Below are positions 7,626 to 15,469 of a DNA stretch of 64,000 bases, one piece after another; positions within the stretch are counted from its first letter, which is position 1; every line of letters starts with the position of its first letter. The DNA lies in contig NZ_CP096147.1 in NCBI RefSeq assembly GCF_026016445.1, forward strand, positions 250,501-314,500, given 5' to 3'. The position numbers were made by a program, and so were the translations under genes. The notes under the pieces are model-generated. The model was not told the DNA's origin. It did not search any database and saw only the letters and a program-made list of their open reading frames with translations. This DNA is from Cognatishimia activa. GTDB taxonomy: Bacteria; Pseudomonadota; Alphaproteobacteria; Rhodobacterales; Rhodobacteraceae.

Positions 7626-9047
7626 ATGCAGAAGAACTTATTGATTAACGGCGAAATGGTCGAAGGTGCGGGCGCGCCGATTTCGGTATTGAACCCGGCG
7701 ACCGGTGAGGAATTGGCTGCGATCAATGCTGCCAGCTCCGAACAGGTTGATGCGGCATCAGCGGCCGCTGAGGAAGCGTTCCAAACATACGGGCAATCAA
7801 CACCCGCGGAACGTGCGGCACTACTGACAGATATCGTGTCGGTTCTGGAAGAAAATGCCGAAGATCTGGCCGCACTGGAAAGTTTGGATGTGGGTAAGCC
7901 GTGGCCTTCCGCGCTGGACGACGAAATGCCGTTGACCACTGATACCTTCCGCTTTTTTGCCGGGGCTGCACGCACGATGTCAGGCGTAGCAGCTAGCGAA
8001 TATGTCGAGGGACATACGAGCATGATCCGTCGTGATCCCATTGGGCCAGTGGCTGCGATTGCCCCATGGAACTACCCTTTGATGATGGCCGCTTGGAAGC
8101 TCGCAGCACCTCTGGCAGCGGGCTGTACTGTGACTCTGAAGCCCTCACAAGTGACACCATTGTCGACGCTAAAAATGGCTGAGCTGATCCAGAATGTCGT
8201 GCCAAATGGTGTTGTTAACGTGCTTCACGGTGCAGGCAGCTCAGTTGGCGACCAGCTGATCAATGACTCACGCACCGAGGCTATTACCATTACCGGTTCA
8301 AACCGGACTGGTAGCGAAGCGATGAAAGCGGCTTCAAAACAGATCCGACACGTGCACCTGGAGCTGGGCGGTAAAGCACCGGTAATCGTATTCGAAGATG
8401 CTGATATTGATGCCGTAGCAGATATTGTGCGATATGGATCGTTTTTCAACGCCGGTCAGGACTGCGCTCAGCCCTGCCGGATCATGGTTGCAGACGCGAT
8501 CTATGATAAGGTTGTCGCTGCAGTTGCAGATCAGGTTGGCCAAATCAAGGTGGGTGCACAGCGCGCCGAAGGCACTGAAATGGGACCAATTGTTTCCGCA
8601 GCGCAGCGCGACAAAGTCGCCGGTTTTGTGGAGCGTGCGCGCTCATCCTGCGAGGTTGTGACCGGTGGCAATATTATTGAAGGCCCAGGTTTTTTCTATG
8701 AACCGACGGTTCTGGCAAATGTTGCCCATGATGCCGAGGCCTTCTGTACTGAAATCTTTGGCCCCGTCGTCACCATCTCACGCTTCAGCGACGAGGTGGA
8801 AGCTCTGCGAGTGGCGAACACGGGCCACTTTGGTCTCGCTTCCTCTGTCTGGACTAAGGACACAGGCCGTGCCATGCGGATGACATCCAAACTGCGCTAT
8901 GGCTTTACCTGGGTGAACACACATGGTGTGGCAACGCCTGAAATGCCTTGGGCAGCAATGAAGTCCTCTGGAACTGGGTGTGACATGTCCGTCTATGCTT
9001 TGGATGCCTATACGGCGGTTCGCCACATCATGATTGCACACAGGTAA
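7626..9047 (+). CDS. NAD(P)-dependent aldehyde dehydrogenase (betaine-aldehyde type)
   Basis: This 473-residue aldehyde dehydrogenase has the conserved PWNYPLMMAAWK, the catalytic Glu in LELGGKAP, and the catalytic Cys in NAGQDCAQP. These are typical of the betaine aldehyde and aminobutyraldehyde dehydrogenase branch. It would oxidise a small cationic or hydroxy aldehyde to the acid. The ATG at 7626 is preferred because GTGGGGG lies just upstream; an in-frame GTG at 7614 overlaps the BKACE stop and is less likely. Alternative roles are oxidation of malic semialdehyde if the Rieske protein acts as a CntA, or of betaine aldehyde from choline. The sequence alone does not decide. Confidence 0.85.
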   Translation: MQKNLLINGEMVEGAGAPISVLNPATGEELAAINAASSEQVDAASAAAEEAFQTYGQSTPAERAALLTDIVSVLEENAEDLAALESLDVGKPWPSALDDEMPLTTDTFRFFAGAARTMSGVAASEYVEGHTSMIRRDPIGPVAAIAPWNYPLMMAAWKLAAPLAAGCTVTLKPSQVTPLSTLKMAELIQNVVPNGVVNVLHGAGSSVGDQLINDSRTEAITITGSNRTGSEAMKAASKQIRHVHLELGGKAPVIVFEDADIDAVADIVRYGSFFNAGQDCAQPCRIMVADAIYDKVVAAVADQVGQIKVGAQRAEGTEMGPIVSAAQRDKVAGFVERARSSCEVVTGGNIIEGPGFFYEPTVLANVAHDAEAFCTEIFGPVVTISRFSDEVEALRVANTGHFGLASSVWTKDTGRAMRMTSKLRYGFTWVNTHGVATPEMPWAAMKSSGTGCDMSVYALDAYTAVRHIMIAHR

Positions 9048-9052
9048 AGTTC

Positions 9053-9799
9053 ATGCAGCACACAGCAATTGTAACCGGCGGCAGCCGGGGTATCGGGCGG
9101 GCGATTGTCGATCGTCTAATCGCGGATGGCGCCAATGTTGTCACCTGTGGGCGCGGTGAGCGCCCGGCTGATCTGCCAGTCGCCGTGATCTGGCTGCAGG
9201 CGGATGTTTCCAAGGCAGTTGACGCGGCATCCTTGGTCAAGGCGGCGCGGGAACATTTCGGACCGGTCACGCTTTTGGTGAATAACGCCGGTGTTCAGGT
9301 CGAAAAAACTGTTGCGCAAAGTGACGATGATGACTGGGATCTGATCATGAACGTCAATTGCAAAGGCGTCTTCAACATGTGCCGGGCGGCTCTGGTGGAT
9401 ATGAGTGAAACCGGCGGCGTTATTGTTAACATCGGCTCGATTTCAGGAATGGTCGCGGATCCGTCCATGGCGCTTTACAATGCGTCTAAAGCTTGGGTCC
9501 ATGGACTGACCCGTTCGATTGCTGTGGATCATGGTCCAAAAGTGCGCTGCAACGCGATCCGCCCGGGCTGGATTATGACAGAGATGGCCGAAGATGGCTT
9601 TGCGCTGGCAAATGATCCGCAAAAAGCCATGTCAGATGCCCTGGCGCGTCATCCAGTCGGCCGCTTTGGCGAACCAGAAGATATTGCCAATATGGTCGCA
9701 TGGCTGGCATCCGATCAGGCGCAATATATCAGCGGTGAGTGCTTTACGGTGGACGGCGGCATGACCGCGGCATCCCCACTTAACCCAGGATTGTTCTGA
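9053..9799 (+). CDS. SDR-family oxidoreductase
   Basis: This 248-residue classical SDR has TGGSRGIGR at about residues 8-16, NNAGVQVEKT at about 80-90, GSISG and the YNASK catalytic pair, and ends SGECFTVDGGMTAA. It is clearly related to the SDR at 5874: both have VEKT or IEKT after NAG and the same EDIAN..WLASD block. The two may act on different stereoisomers or successive hydroxyl groups of the same substrate; that is inference. It starts five bases after the aldehyde dehydrogenase and overlaps the next gene at TGATG, so it is translationally coupled within the operon. Confidence 0.85.
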   Translation: MQHTAIVTGGSRGIGRAIVDRLIADGANVVTCGRGERPADLPVAVIWLQADVSKAVDAASLVKAAREHFGPVTLLVNNAGVQVEKTVAQSDDDDWDLIMNVNCKGVFNMCRAALVDMSETGGVIVNIGSISGMVADPSMALYNASKAWVHGLTRSIAVDHGPKVRCNAIRPGWIMTEMAEDGFALANDPQKAMSDALARHPVGRFGEPEDIANMVAWLASDQAQYISGECFTVDGGMTAASPLNPGLF

Positions 9800-10728
9800 T
9801 GGCTGATAACAAACACACGACCTGCCTCGGTGGCGGGACAATTGGTGCGAGCTGGGCCGCTCTTTTTCTGGCTTCTGGCCGGTCAGTCGCGGTCTTCGAT
9901 CCCTCGCCAGATGCTGAGAAACAAGTCCGCACCTATGTCGAACGCGCTTGGCCAGCACTCGTAGAGCTCGGTTTAGCAGACAATGGCGCACCTGGTACGC
10001 TGAGCTTTCACAGTTCAGCTGCGGCGGCTGTTGAAGGGGCAGGGTTTGTGCAGGAAAACGTGCCAGAACGTCTGTCGATCAAACATGCAACTTTCGCGGA
10101 AATCGAGCCGGTTCTGGAGAAAGATGCCGTCGTGGCCAGTTCTGCCTCCGGCCTGACGCTTAGTCAGATGCAAGGAGGTTGGCAGGATCCTGGTCGTCTT
10201 GTGCTAGGTCATCCGTTCAACCCGCCTCATTTGATCCCACTGGTCGAGGTCATGGGCAATGAACGAACACACGATGGTGTGGTCGAGGCAGCTGAAGCAT
10301 TTTACAAAGCTGTTGGCAAAATGACGATCCGGGTGCGTAAAGAGGTGAATGGCCATATCGCCAATCGTCTTCAAGCTGCTATCTGGCGCGAGGCGATTAG
10401 CCTTGTTCAGAACGGTGTGGCAACCGTTGAAGATGTGGACAAAGCTGTCTGGGCGGGGCCGGGATTGCGTTGGGCTGCGATGGGACCAACCATGTTATTT
10501 AACCTTGGCGCTGGCGATGGCGGCATCCAGGCGTTTTGCGATCACTTTGAAGGAACGTTTAACAGCTGGTGGGATGACCTTGGCAATGCGCATCTGAATT
10601 CCGAAGTAACACAGACATTGGTAGAGGGTGTTGAAGAAGCATCAGCTGGTAAATCTGTTGCGGAGCTTGCCGCCGAGCGGGATGCACTCATCATTGCGAT
10701 GCAAAAAGCAACCAGGACGCTGCGATGA
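9799..10728 (+). CDS. L-carnitine 3-dehydrogenase-like 3-hydroxyacyl-CoA dehydrogenase family protein
   Basis: This 309-residue protein has an N-terminal Rossmann fold (GGGTIGASWAALFLASG), the catalytic His in LGHPFNPPHLIPLVEV, and a C-terminal helical domain with GPGLRWAAMGP. That last block is typical of carnitine 3-dehydrogenases (CdhA) and lambda-crystallin-like enzymes. The reaction would be NAD-dependent oxidation of L-carnitine, or a similar beta-hydroxy betaine, to the 3-keto form, the substrate for the BKACE neighbour. Some relatives are fused to the thioesterase; here the thioesterase is a separate gene at 2118. Annotations in this family are often transferred loosely, so the exact substrate is provisional. 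Confidence 0.8.
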   Translation: MADNKHTTCLGGGTIGASWAALFLASGRSVAVFDPSPDAEKQVRTYVERAWPALVELGLADNGAPGTLSFHSSAAAAVEGAGFVQENVPERLSIKHATFAEIEPVLEKDAVVASSASGLTLSQMQGGWQDPGRLVLGHPFNPPHLIPLVEVMGNERTHDGVVEAAEAFYKAVGKMTIRVRKEVNGHIANRLQAAIWREAISLVQNGVATVEDVDKAVWAGPGLRWAAMGPTMLFNLGAGDGGIQAFCDHFEGTFNSWWDDLGNAHLNSEVTQTLVEGVEEASAGKSVAELAAERDALIIAMQKATRTLR

Positions 10729-11951
10729 GCACTGTCGAAAACGTAGTTGTCGTCGGCGACGGCCAGGCCGGGTTCTCAGTTTGCGAGGCATTGCGCAAGC
10801 AGGGCTATGCCGGTGGACTGACACTTGTGGGGGACGAAGGCGTTTTGCCTTATCAACGTCCACCTTTGTCTAAGGCTTATTTACTAGGGGAAATGGCGCT
10901 TGAACGCCTGTACTTCCGCCCGCAGTCTTTCTTTGATGAGAACGAAATTGCGCTTCGCCTCTCTGACTCTGCCTGTCGTATCGTTGCCGAAGAAAAGTCT
11001 GTGATCCTTTCCAGCGGCGAGGCCCTGCCCTTCGACAAGCTTGTGCTCGCTGTTGGTTCCAGTCCCATCACGCTGCCCGAAGCGATGGGCGGTGCTTTGA
11101 AGGGTGTGCATTATATACGCAATCTGTCAGATGCGGATGCATTGGCACAAACTGTGTCTCCAGGCCAATCCGTGCTTATTGTAGGCGGTGGATACATCGG
11201 ACTCGAAGCAGCTGCCGTGTCCGCCAAACTGGGCATGCAAGTCACCTTAGTTGAGGCTGGCGAACGCATATTGGGGCGTGTTGCCTCATCTGAAACTGCC
11301 AACTATTTCCGAGAGTTACACAAATCCAATGGTGTCGAGATTCTGGAAGGCACCCAGCTTACTGCATTGAAAGGCACTGGGGGTTCACTCACCCATGCGG
11401 TGTTGTCAAATGGCCAACAAATGGACATAGGCAGCGCGGTTGTGGGTATTGGCATTCGCCCAAACACCGCTCTTGCCGAGACCGCTGGGATTGAGATCGA
11501 AAATGGCATATGCGTCGATGCAAATTGCGTAACATCTCATCCAGATATACTGGCAGTCGGCGATTGTGCATCGTTTCAGACGAATTCCAAAGAATACAAA
11601 AGGCTGGAATGTGTCGGTCACGCCATAGACCATGCGCACAACGCAGCGCGTACGATCCTTGGGAACACGGAAAACTATACCCCAAAGCCATGGTTCTGGT
11701 CAGATCAGTATGACGTAAAGCTCCAAATCGTTGGATTGTCCGATGGTTATGATCGCGTGATAAAGCGCAGCTCTGACGGCGCTGCGCTCTCGCATTGGTA
11801 CTACAGCGGCAGCAAGCTTTTGGCAGTGGACGCGATGAACGATCCGCGCAGTTACATGGTGGCGAAACGACTGATCGAGTCAGGAAAATCGCCAGACTCC
11901 GATCTGGTGGCTGACCCCCAAACGGAAATCAAATCCCTGTTAAAAATGTAA
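10725..11951 (+). CDS. FAD-dependent ferredoxin reductase (rhodocoxin/putidaredoxin reductase type)
   Basis: The 408-residue flavoprotein has an N-terminal FAD-binding motif (VVVGDGQAGFSVCEAL), the family block LPYQRPPLSKAYL, an NAD-binding VLIVGGGYIGLEAAA at about residue 148, a second FAD motif around AVGDCA, and a C-terminal reductase domain with PWFWSDQYD. Such reductases pass electrons from NADH to a [2Fe-2S] ferredoxin, which feeds a Rieske oxygenase or P450. It overlaps the preceding gene by four bases (ATGA) and is the last gene before a terminator, so it probably serves the oxygenase at 4005. No ferredoxin gene is present in this operon, so one must be supplied from elsewhere. Confidence 0.88.
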   Translation: MSTVENVVVVGDGQAGFSVCEALRKQGYAGGLTLVGDEGVLPYQRPPLSKAYLLGEMALERLYFRPQSFFDENEIALRLSDSACRIVAEEKSVILSSGEALPFDKLVLAVGSSPITLPEAMGGALKGVHYIRNLSDADALAQTVSPGQSVLIVGGGYIGLEAAAVSAKLGMQVTLVEAGERILGRVASSETANYFRELHKSNGVEILEGTQLTALKGTGGSLTHAVLSNGQQMDIGSAVVGIGIRPNTALAETAGIEIENGICVDANCVTSHPDILAVGDCASFQTNSKEYKRLECVGHAIDHAHNAARTILGNTENYTPKPWFWSDQYDVKLQIVGLSDGYDRVIKRSSDGAALSHWYYSGSKLLAVDAMNDPRSYMVAKRLIESGKSPDSDLVADPQTEIKSLLKM

Positions 11952-11953
11952 AT

Positions 11954-11981
11954 TAAGCCCGAGGTTTACCTCGGGCTTAAC
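11954..11981 (+). terminator. terminator of the quaternary-amine operon
   Basis: This is a perfect 12-bp inverted repeat (TTAAGCCCGAGG and CCTCGGGCTTAA) with a TTTA loop right after the reductase stop. It lacks a long T-run downstream, but the stem is strong. Confidence 0.75.
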
Positions 11982-12237
11982 TCTGTTTGACCACGCAACT
12001 TTCTTAGTGCGATCCGAACTGCTTTTCGTGGCACAAGAGCCTGAAACACATCAGCCATATGTAGCTCGCCTACGGGTTTATACTCCCGTAGAACACAATA
12101 CGATCTGTTGGCGTCGCCACCTGTACGTTCATTGGGTGCTCCAGAATTTCATCAACATCTGTGCCCCCGTTTTAGCTGATGCAAGACATCCGGTTCATCA
12201 CCGATTGTAACTGCAATACGCGCGCTTTGGTGTTGCG
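11982..12237. other. intergenic stretch without a gene
   Basis: This lies between two convergent genes. No coding frame with recognisable composition or family match was seen, apart from the hairpins at each end. Confidence 0.5.
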
Positions 12238-12270
12238 GTGCCCTTTGCTTGCTATTCGCAGAAAGGGCAC
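12238..12270 (-). terminator. probable terminator of the betaine-type binding-protein gene
   Basis: GTGCCCTTT (12238-12246) pairs perfectly with AAAGGGCAC (12262-12270) across a 15-base loop, about 20 bases past the stop of the minus-strand gene. There is no clear T-run. Confidence 0.5.
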
Positions 12271-12290
12271 AGCTGGTTATTGCAAGAGAT

Positions 12291-13259
12291 TTACTCCAAT
12301 AGCTCGGCCAAATTGGCGCGTGCATCATCGCTCAACCAAGCAGACCATGTGTCTTTGTAGGTGGTCAAGAAATACACAGCAGCTTCTTCGAAGCTGGCGG
12401 AGTTGCTGTCCTGCCATGCAAGAACTTCACCCATTTGCTGGTTGGAGAAGGACATCTTGGTAAGGAATTCCACCACGGCAGGCTCACGGTCCTGCAGCGA
12501 AGGTGTGACTGCCGTCACTACTTTTGCCGTCGGATAAGCAGACGCAACCGGTGCTGCGCAATTTGGGTCCCCGTTACAGGTGTGCGCTTCTGCGTCGAAT
12601 TCAGGGACTTCAATCTGAACCATCGGATATTTGCCCAAAACCGAAGTGGGTGCCCAATAGTACCCGAACCAAGGTTCTTGGTTGGCATAGGCTGCTGCAA
12701 TTGCAGTCGCCAATGTTTCGCCGGAACCATGCTGGAACCGCTCGATGCCAGCCTCTTCCATACCAAGCGCCCGCATATTGTTGTGGTTTACAATGTCGCA
12801 AGCCCAACCTGATGGACAGTCATGAAACCGACCACCTACGAGTTCAGGATTCGCAAGAATGCCTTCGATGGTTTTAAGCTCCGGATGAGCTTCGACGGTG
12901 TAGGCCGGCAGCCACCACGCCTCAACACCACCATCCGCGAGTACGTGACCCAATTCCACTAGCTTACCTTCGGCACGCAGCTCTTCATAAACTGGGGAAG
13001 AGTTTGTCCACAATTCAGTCAGAATATCGGGTTGGCCGGTCTCTGCGATCGAGGTCATTGCTGGCGTGGTCGAGGAGGGGATCAGTGCGACCTCACAGCC
13101 GTAGCCGTGGGTCATCAGCACATTCGCGACATGCGTTACAACAGCCGACGATGCCCAGTCCATTTCGGTAATCGAAACCTGTCCGCAATCCGCGTGCGCC
13201 ATTGACGTCATGCAGGTTAATCCGAGGGCTGCGAACCCTCCTTTGAAAGTCGTGTTCAT
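12291..13259 (-). CDS. glycine betaine/carnitine/choline-type ABC substrate-binding protein (OpuAC family)
   Basis: This 322-residue periplasmic protein has a signal peptide ending in SMAHA before DCGQVSITEMDW. It belongs to the OpuAC/ProX family, which captures quaternary amines between aromatic side chains; candidates visible here include the Trp residues in EMDWASS, EAWWLP, GYYWAP and EPWFGYYW. Paired cysteines (CPSGWAC, CNGDPNCA) may form disulfides. No permease or ATPase gene adjoins it, so it is an orphan binding protein that must use a transporter encoded elsewhere. It is convergent to the catabolic operon, and a role in importing that operon's substrate is inferred. Confidence 0.85.
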   Translation of the reverse strand: MNTTFKGGFAALGLTCMTSMAHADCGQVSITEMDWASSAVVTHVANVLMTHGYGCEVALIPSSTTPAMTSIAETGQPDILTELWTNSSPVYEELRAEGKLVELGHVLADGGVEAWWLPAYTVEAHPELKTIEGILANPELVGGRFHDCPSGWACDIVNHNNMRALGMEEAGIERFQHGSGETLATAIAAAYANQEPWFGYYWAPTSVLGKYPMVQIEVPEFDAEAHTCNGDPNCAAPVASAYPTAKVVTAVTPSLQDREPAVVEFLTKMSFSNQQMGEVLAWQDSNSASFEEAAVYFLTTYKDTWSAWLSDDARANLAELLE

Positions 13260-13450
13260 TCGAGTTCCCTGTGATTATTTTGTTTTGGTGTAGGCCAGTG
13301 TTACACCCTGAAGATCGGCAAATTGATCAATTAGGACATCTAATGTGCGCAATTGGCCGCTTTCCTTAAGAACCAATGGTTCCAGAACTACATTGAACGA
13401 GTTCGTCACATCGCCATTACATTTTTATTCTGCAAAACCTGCATTGGTGA

Positions 13451-14098
13451 GTGTCAGCAAAGGTTGGGATCACCGAAATCGACGGCAAGCAATATTTCAT
13501 CGCGACAGAAGAGCTTGTTACGGATGCAAAAAGGGCCTTTAGGAACCCCGACAATCCCGATCCCAAAACGAATTGGCAAGGCGCTCCAACTGCGGAACCT
13601 CTTGATCGGTTGACGATGGAACTTGCTATCCGGGACCTCAATGCGCAAGGGATTGCGTTCACGGATCACAAATTGGCCAATTTGGCTGTCGTCAAAGACC
13701 CTACCTCGCCAACGGGACGTCGCGTGGTATTTTTTGACACTGGTGGCATGATGCCAATGAAAGGCGCTGATGCTGCGGCAAGGGCCCGAAGCGCACGTAC
13801 TGTACAAAGAAACTTTGATGCACCTAAGTCTGCCGCCAAAGACGCTCCGCATTCGCGTCGGTTTAATGCCTATGATGACAGTCGTTTTTGGGACAGGGTC
13901 GATGAAAGACCTTTCGGAAATACCTCCCCTGCAGGCGCGGCAACACCAGGCGGAAATTCACGGCGGTCCGAGTATTTCAAAATGAGCGAGATGAACGCTG
14001 CTGAGCTGCGAAACTATGTACGAAACTCACCTGAAATGATGGCTCAATTGAAAGCGGAAGGGCTTAGTTTAGAAAAGTTGGTGATACCGGGGCAATAG
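13451..14098 (+). CDS. unrecognised protein with a kinase-like motif, possibly an N-terminally truncated fragment
   Basis: The 215-residue frame starts at a GTG immediately after an in-frame TGA (13448-13450), so it cannot extend upstream. No good ribosome-binding site is seen. Near residues 68-95, FTDHKLANLAVV followed by VVFFDTGGM resembles the catalytic loop and metal-binding Asp of protein-kinase-like folds (D-x-K-x-x-N, then DxG). The second half is low in complexity and rich in Arg, Ala and Asn, ending in a helical SEMNAAELRNYVRNSPEMM segment. A kinase fold would need about 150 more residues before this loop, so this may be the tail of a degraded larger gene. I do not recognise the family. 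Confidence 0.45.
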   Translation: MSAKVGITEIDGKQYFIATEELVTDAKRAFRNPDNPDPKTNWQGAPTAEPLDRLTMELAIRDLNAQGIAFTDHKLANLAVVKDPTSPTGRRVVFFDTGGMMPMKGADAAARARSARTVQRNFDAPKSAAKDAPHSRRFNAYDDSRFWDRVDERPFGNTSPAGAATPGGNSRRSEYFKMSEMNAAELRNYVRNSPEMMAQLKAEGLSLEKLVIPGQ

Positions 14099-14282
14099 TT
14101 TCGCTCAACAGGCGATGAAATTCCAGTATGTTGAGCTGCAGTGCCGCGTTCAACAACCACAATGAATGGTCGATATGAGCTGGCCTGGTCTCACTTCCAG
14201 TCTGGCAGCCAAATGGCTTCCAACTGAAGTATGTATCAAACACGATGGATACCTTGTGAAACTCATTGGCACGCTTGTAGTT

Positions 14283-15329
14283 CTAAAACTTTTCACCTGT
14301 CCTTACGGTCGAGCCCGGAATCAAAGTGAAACCAACGTCATGTGAACGCCGTTGTGGCTCACCATTGATCTGAGAAAGCACCATCTCTGCCGCGATCTGT
14401 CCAATCCTTAAATGAGGGACCGAGGTTGATGTGAGGCGGTAGGGCTGAATGGATGCAATAGGCAGGTCACCCCAGCCCGCAATCCCAATATCATTTGGGA
14501 CAGCGAGGCCGCGCTTTTGGCAGTAGTTCAACCCACCAATGGCCATGTTGTCGTTCTGATAATAGATGACTTCGATATCATCATGGGCCGCCAATAGTTG
14601 TTCGGTGCCATAGAAACCTGTGTAGAATCCAGGAGTGTCTTTTAGAAGCAGCTGTTTTTGAAGCGTGCCGCCTGAATCTTCAATCACCTTGTCATAACCC
14701 GCCAAACGCGCGCTTGCTGCGTTGGCTGTATCATGTGACGTGCCGACGTAGCCGAATTTCGTGTAGCCAAGCCCCGCAAGATAGCGCCCCATGCCGTAGC
14801 CACTGTCAAAATGGTTCAGACCGACAGACATATCCAAGGGGCTGGAGTTGAAGTCCCAAATCTCCACAAGCGGGATTCCAGCGCCTCTGAGCAATTGAAT
14901 GGATTTCGGCGTATGTGACCGACCCGTGACGATCAGACCCGCAGGTTGCCAGGACAGAACTGTCTCAAGCCACTTCTCTTCTTGCTCCAAAGAATGGTCT
15001 GTCATGCCCAGCACGGTCTGATGTCCAAACGCGCCAAGTTTACGGTCGATGCCTTCTAATACCTGAGTGAAGATTTCGTTGCCGAGTTCAGGGATGGCGA
15101 CGCCCACAAATGTGGACTTTTGATCGCCTGCAAAAACCGTCGCCAATCGATTCGGAACATAACCAAGGCGCTCAACCTCAGCCATGACTTTGGTTCGGGT
15201 ATCTTCTGAAAAACCACCTTCGTCACGCAAAACGCGACTCGCGGTCATCTTAGAGACGCCAGCGGCCTTCGCGATCTGTGCGAGACTTACTTTGTTGTTT
15301 TTGCTTGTTTTATTTTGGTTTTTGCTCAT
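14283..15329 (-). CDS. LacI-family repressor of the rbs-type transporter operon
   Basis: This 348-residue LacI/GalR regulator has an N-terminal HTH (VSLAQIAKAAGVSKMTASRVL), hinge helix (YVPNRLATVF) and a periplasmic-binding-protein-like sensor domain to the end. It is divergent from the sugar ABC operon that starts at 15470. Two copies of a GTTACGGGTAAC-containing site lie in the intergenic region and flank a promoter, a classical repression layout. The recognition helix (SKMTASR) resembles that of the LacI at 28571 (SRMTVSR), and their presumed operators are also similar. The inducer is presumably the sugar taken up by the adjacent importer. Confidence 0.92.
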   Translation of the reverse strand: MSKNQNKTSKNNKVSLAQIAKAAGVSKMTASRVLRDEGGFSEDTRTKVMAEVERLGYVPNRLATVFAGDQKSTFVGVAIPELGNEIFTQVLEGIDRKLGAFGHQTVLGMTDHSLEQEEKWLETVLSWQPAGLIVTGRSHTPKSIQLLRGAGIPLVEIWDFNSSPLDMSVGLNHFDSGYGMGRYLAGLGYTKFGYVGTSHDTANAASARLAGYDKVIEDSGGTLQKQLLLKDTPGFYTGFYGTEQLLAAHDDIEVIYYQNDNMAIGGLNYCQKRGLAVPNDIGIAGWGDLPIASIQPYRLTSTSVPHLRIGQIAAEMVLSQINGEPQRRSHDVGFTLIPGSTVRTGEKF

Positions 15330-15342
15330 GCACGTTACGCTT

Positions 15343-15358
15343 ACGTTACGGGTAACTC
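15343..15358 (+). promoter_or_regulatory. putative LacI operator O1
   Basis: ACGTTACGGGTAACTC contains the inverted pair GTTAC-GG-GTAAC. The same 16 bases recur at 15401-15416, on the other side of the promoter. It overlaps the region just upstream of the repressor gene's start. Confidence 0.7.
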
Positions 15359-15365
15359 TTTTTTG

Positions 15366-15394
15366 TTGACAGGCGCGTTAATCAGGAGAATGCT
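15366..15394 (+). promoter_or_regulatory. putative sigma-70 promoter of the transporter operon
   Basis: TTGACA at 15366-15371 is followed after 17 bases by AATGCT (15389-15394), a weak -10. It lies between the two operators, which fits repression by looping or steric block. Confidence 0.5.
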
Positions 15395-15400
15395 AGCGTA

Positions 15401-15416
15401 ACGTTACGGGTAACTC
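15401..15416 (+). promoter_or_regulatory. putative LacI operator O2
   Basis: This is a second exact copy of ACGTTACGGGTAACTC, 58 bases from O1, placed at the expected transcription start of the operon. A half-site GAGTTACC follows at 15438-15445. Confidence 0.7.
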
Positions 15417-15469
15417 AATGAGGATGTTGAGGAGCATCGAGTTACCTTTGCCACTTGGGAGGACATCGC

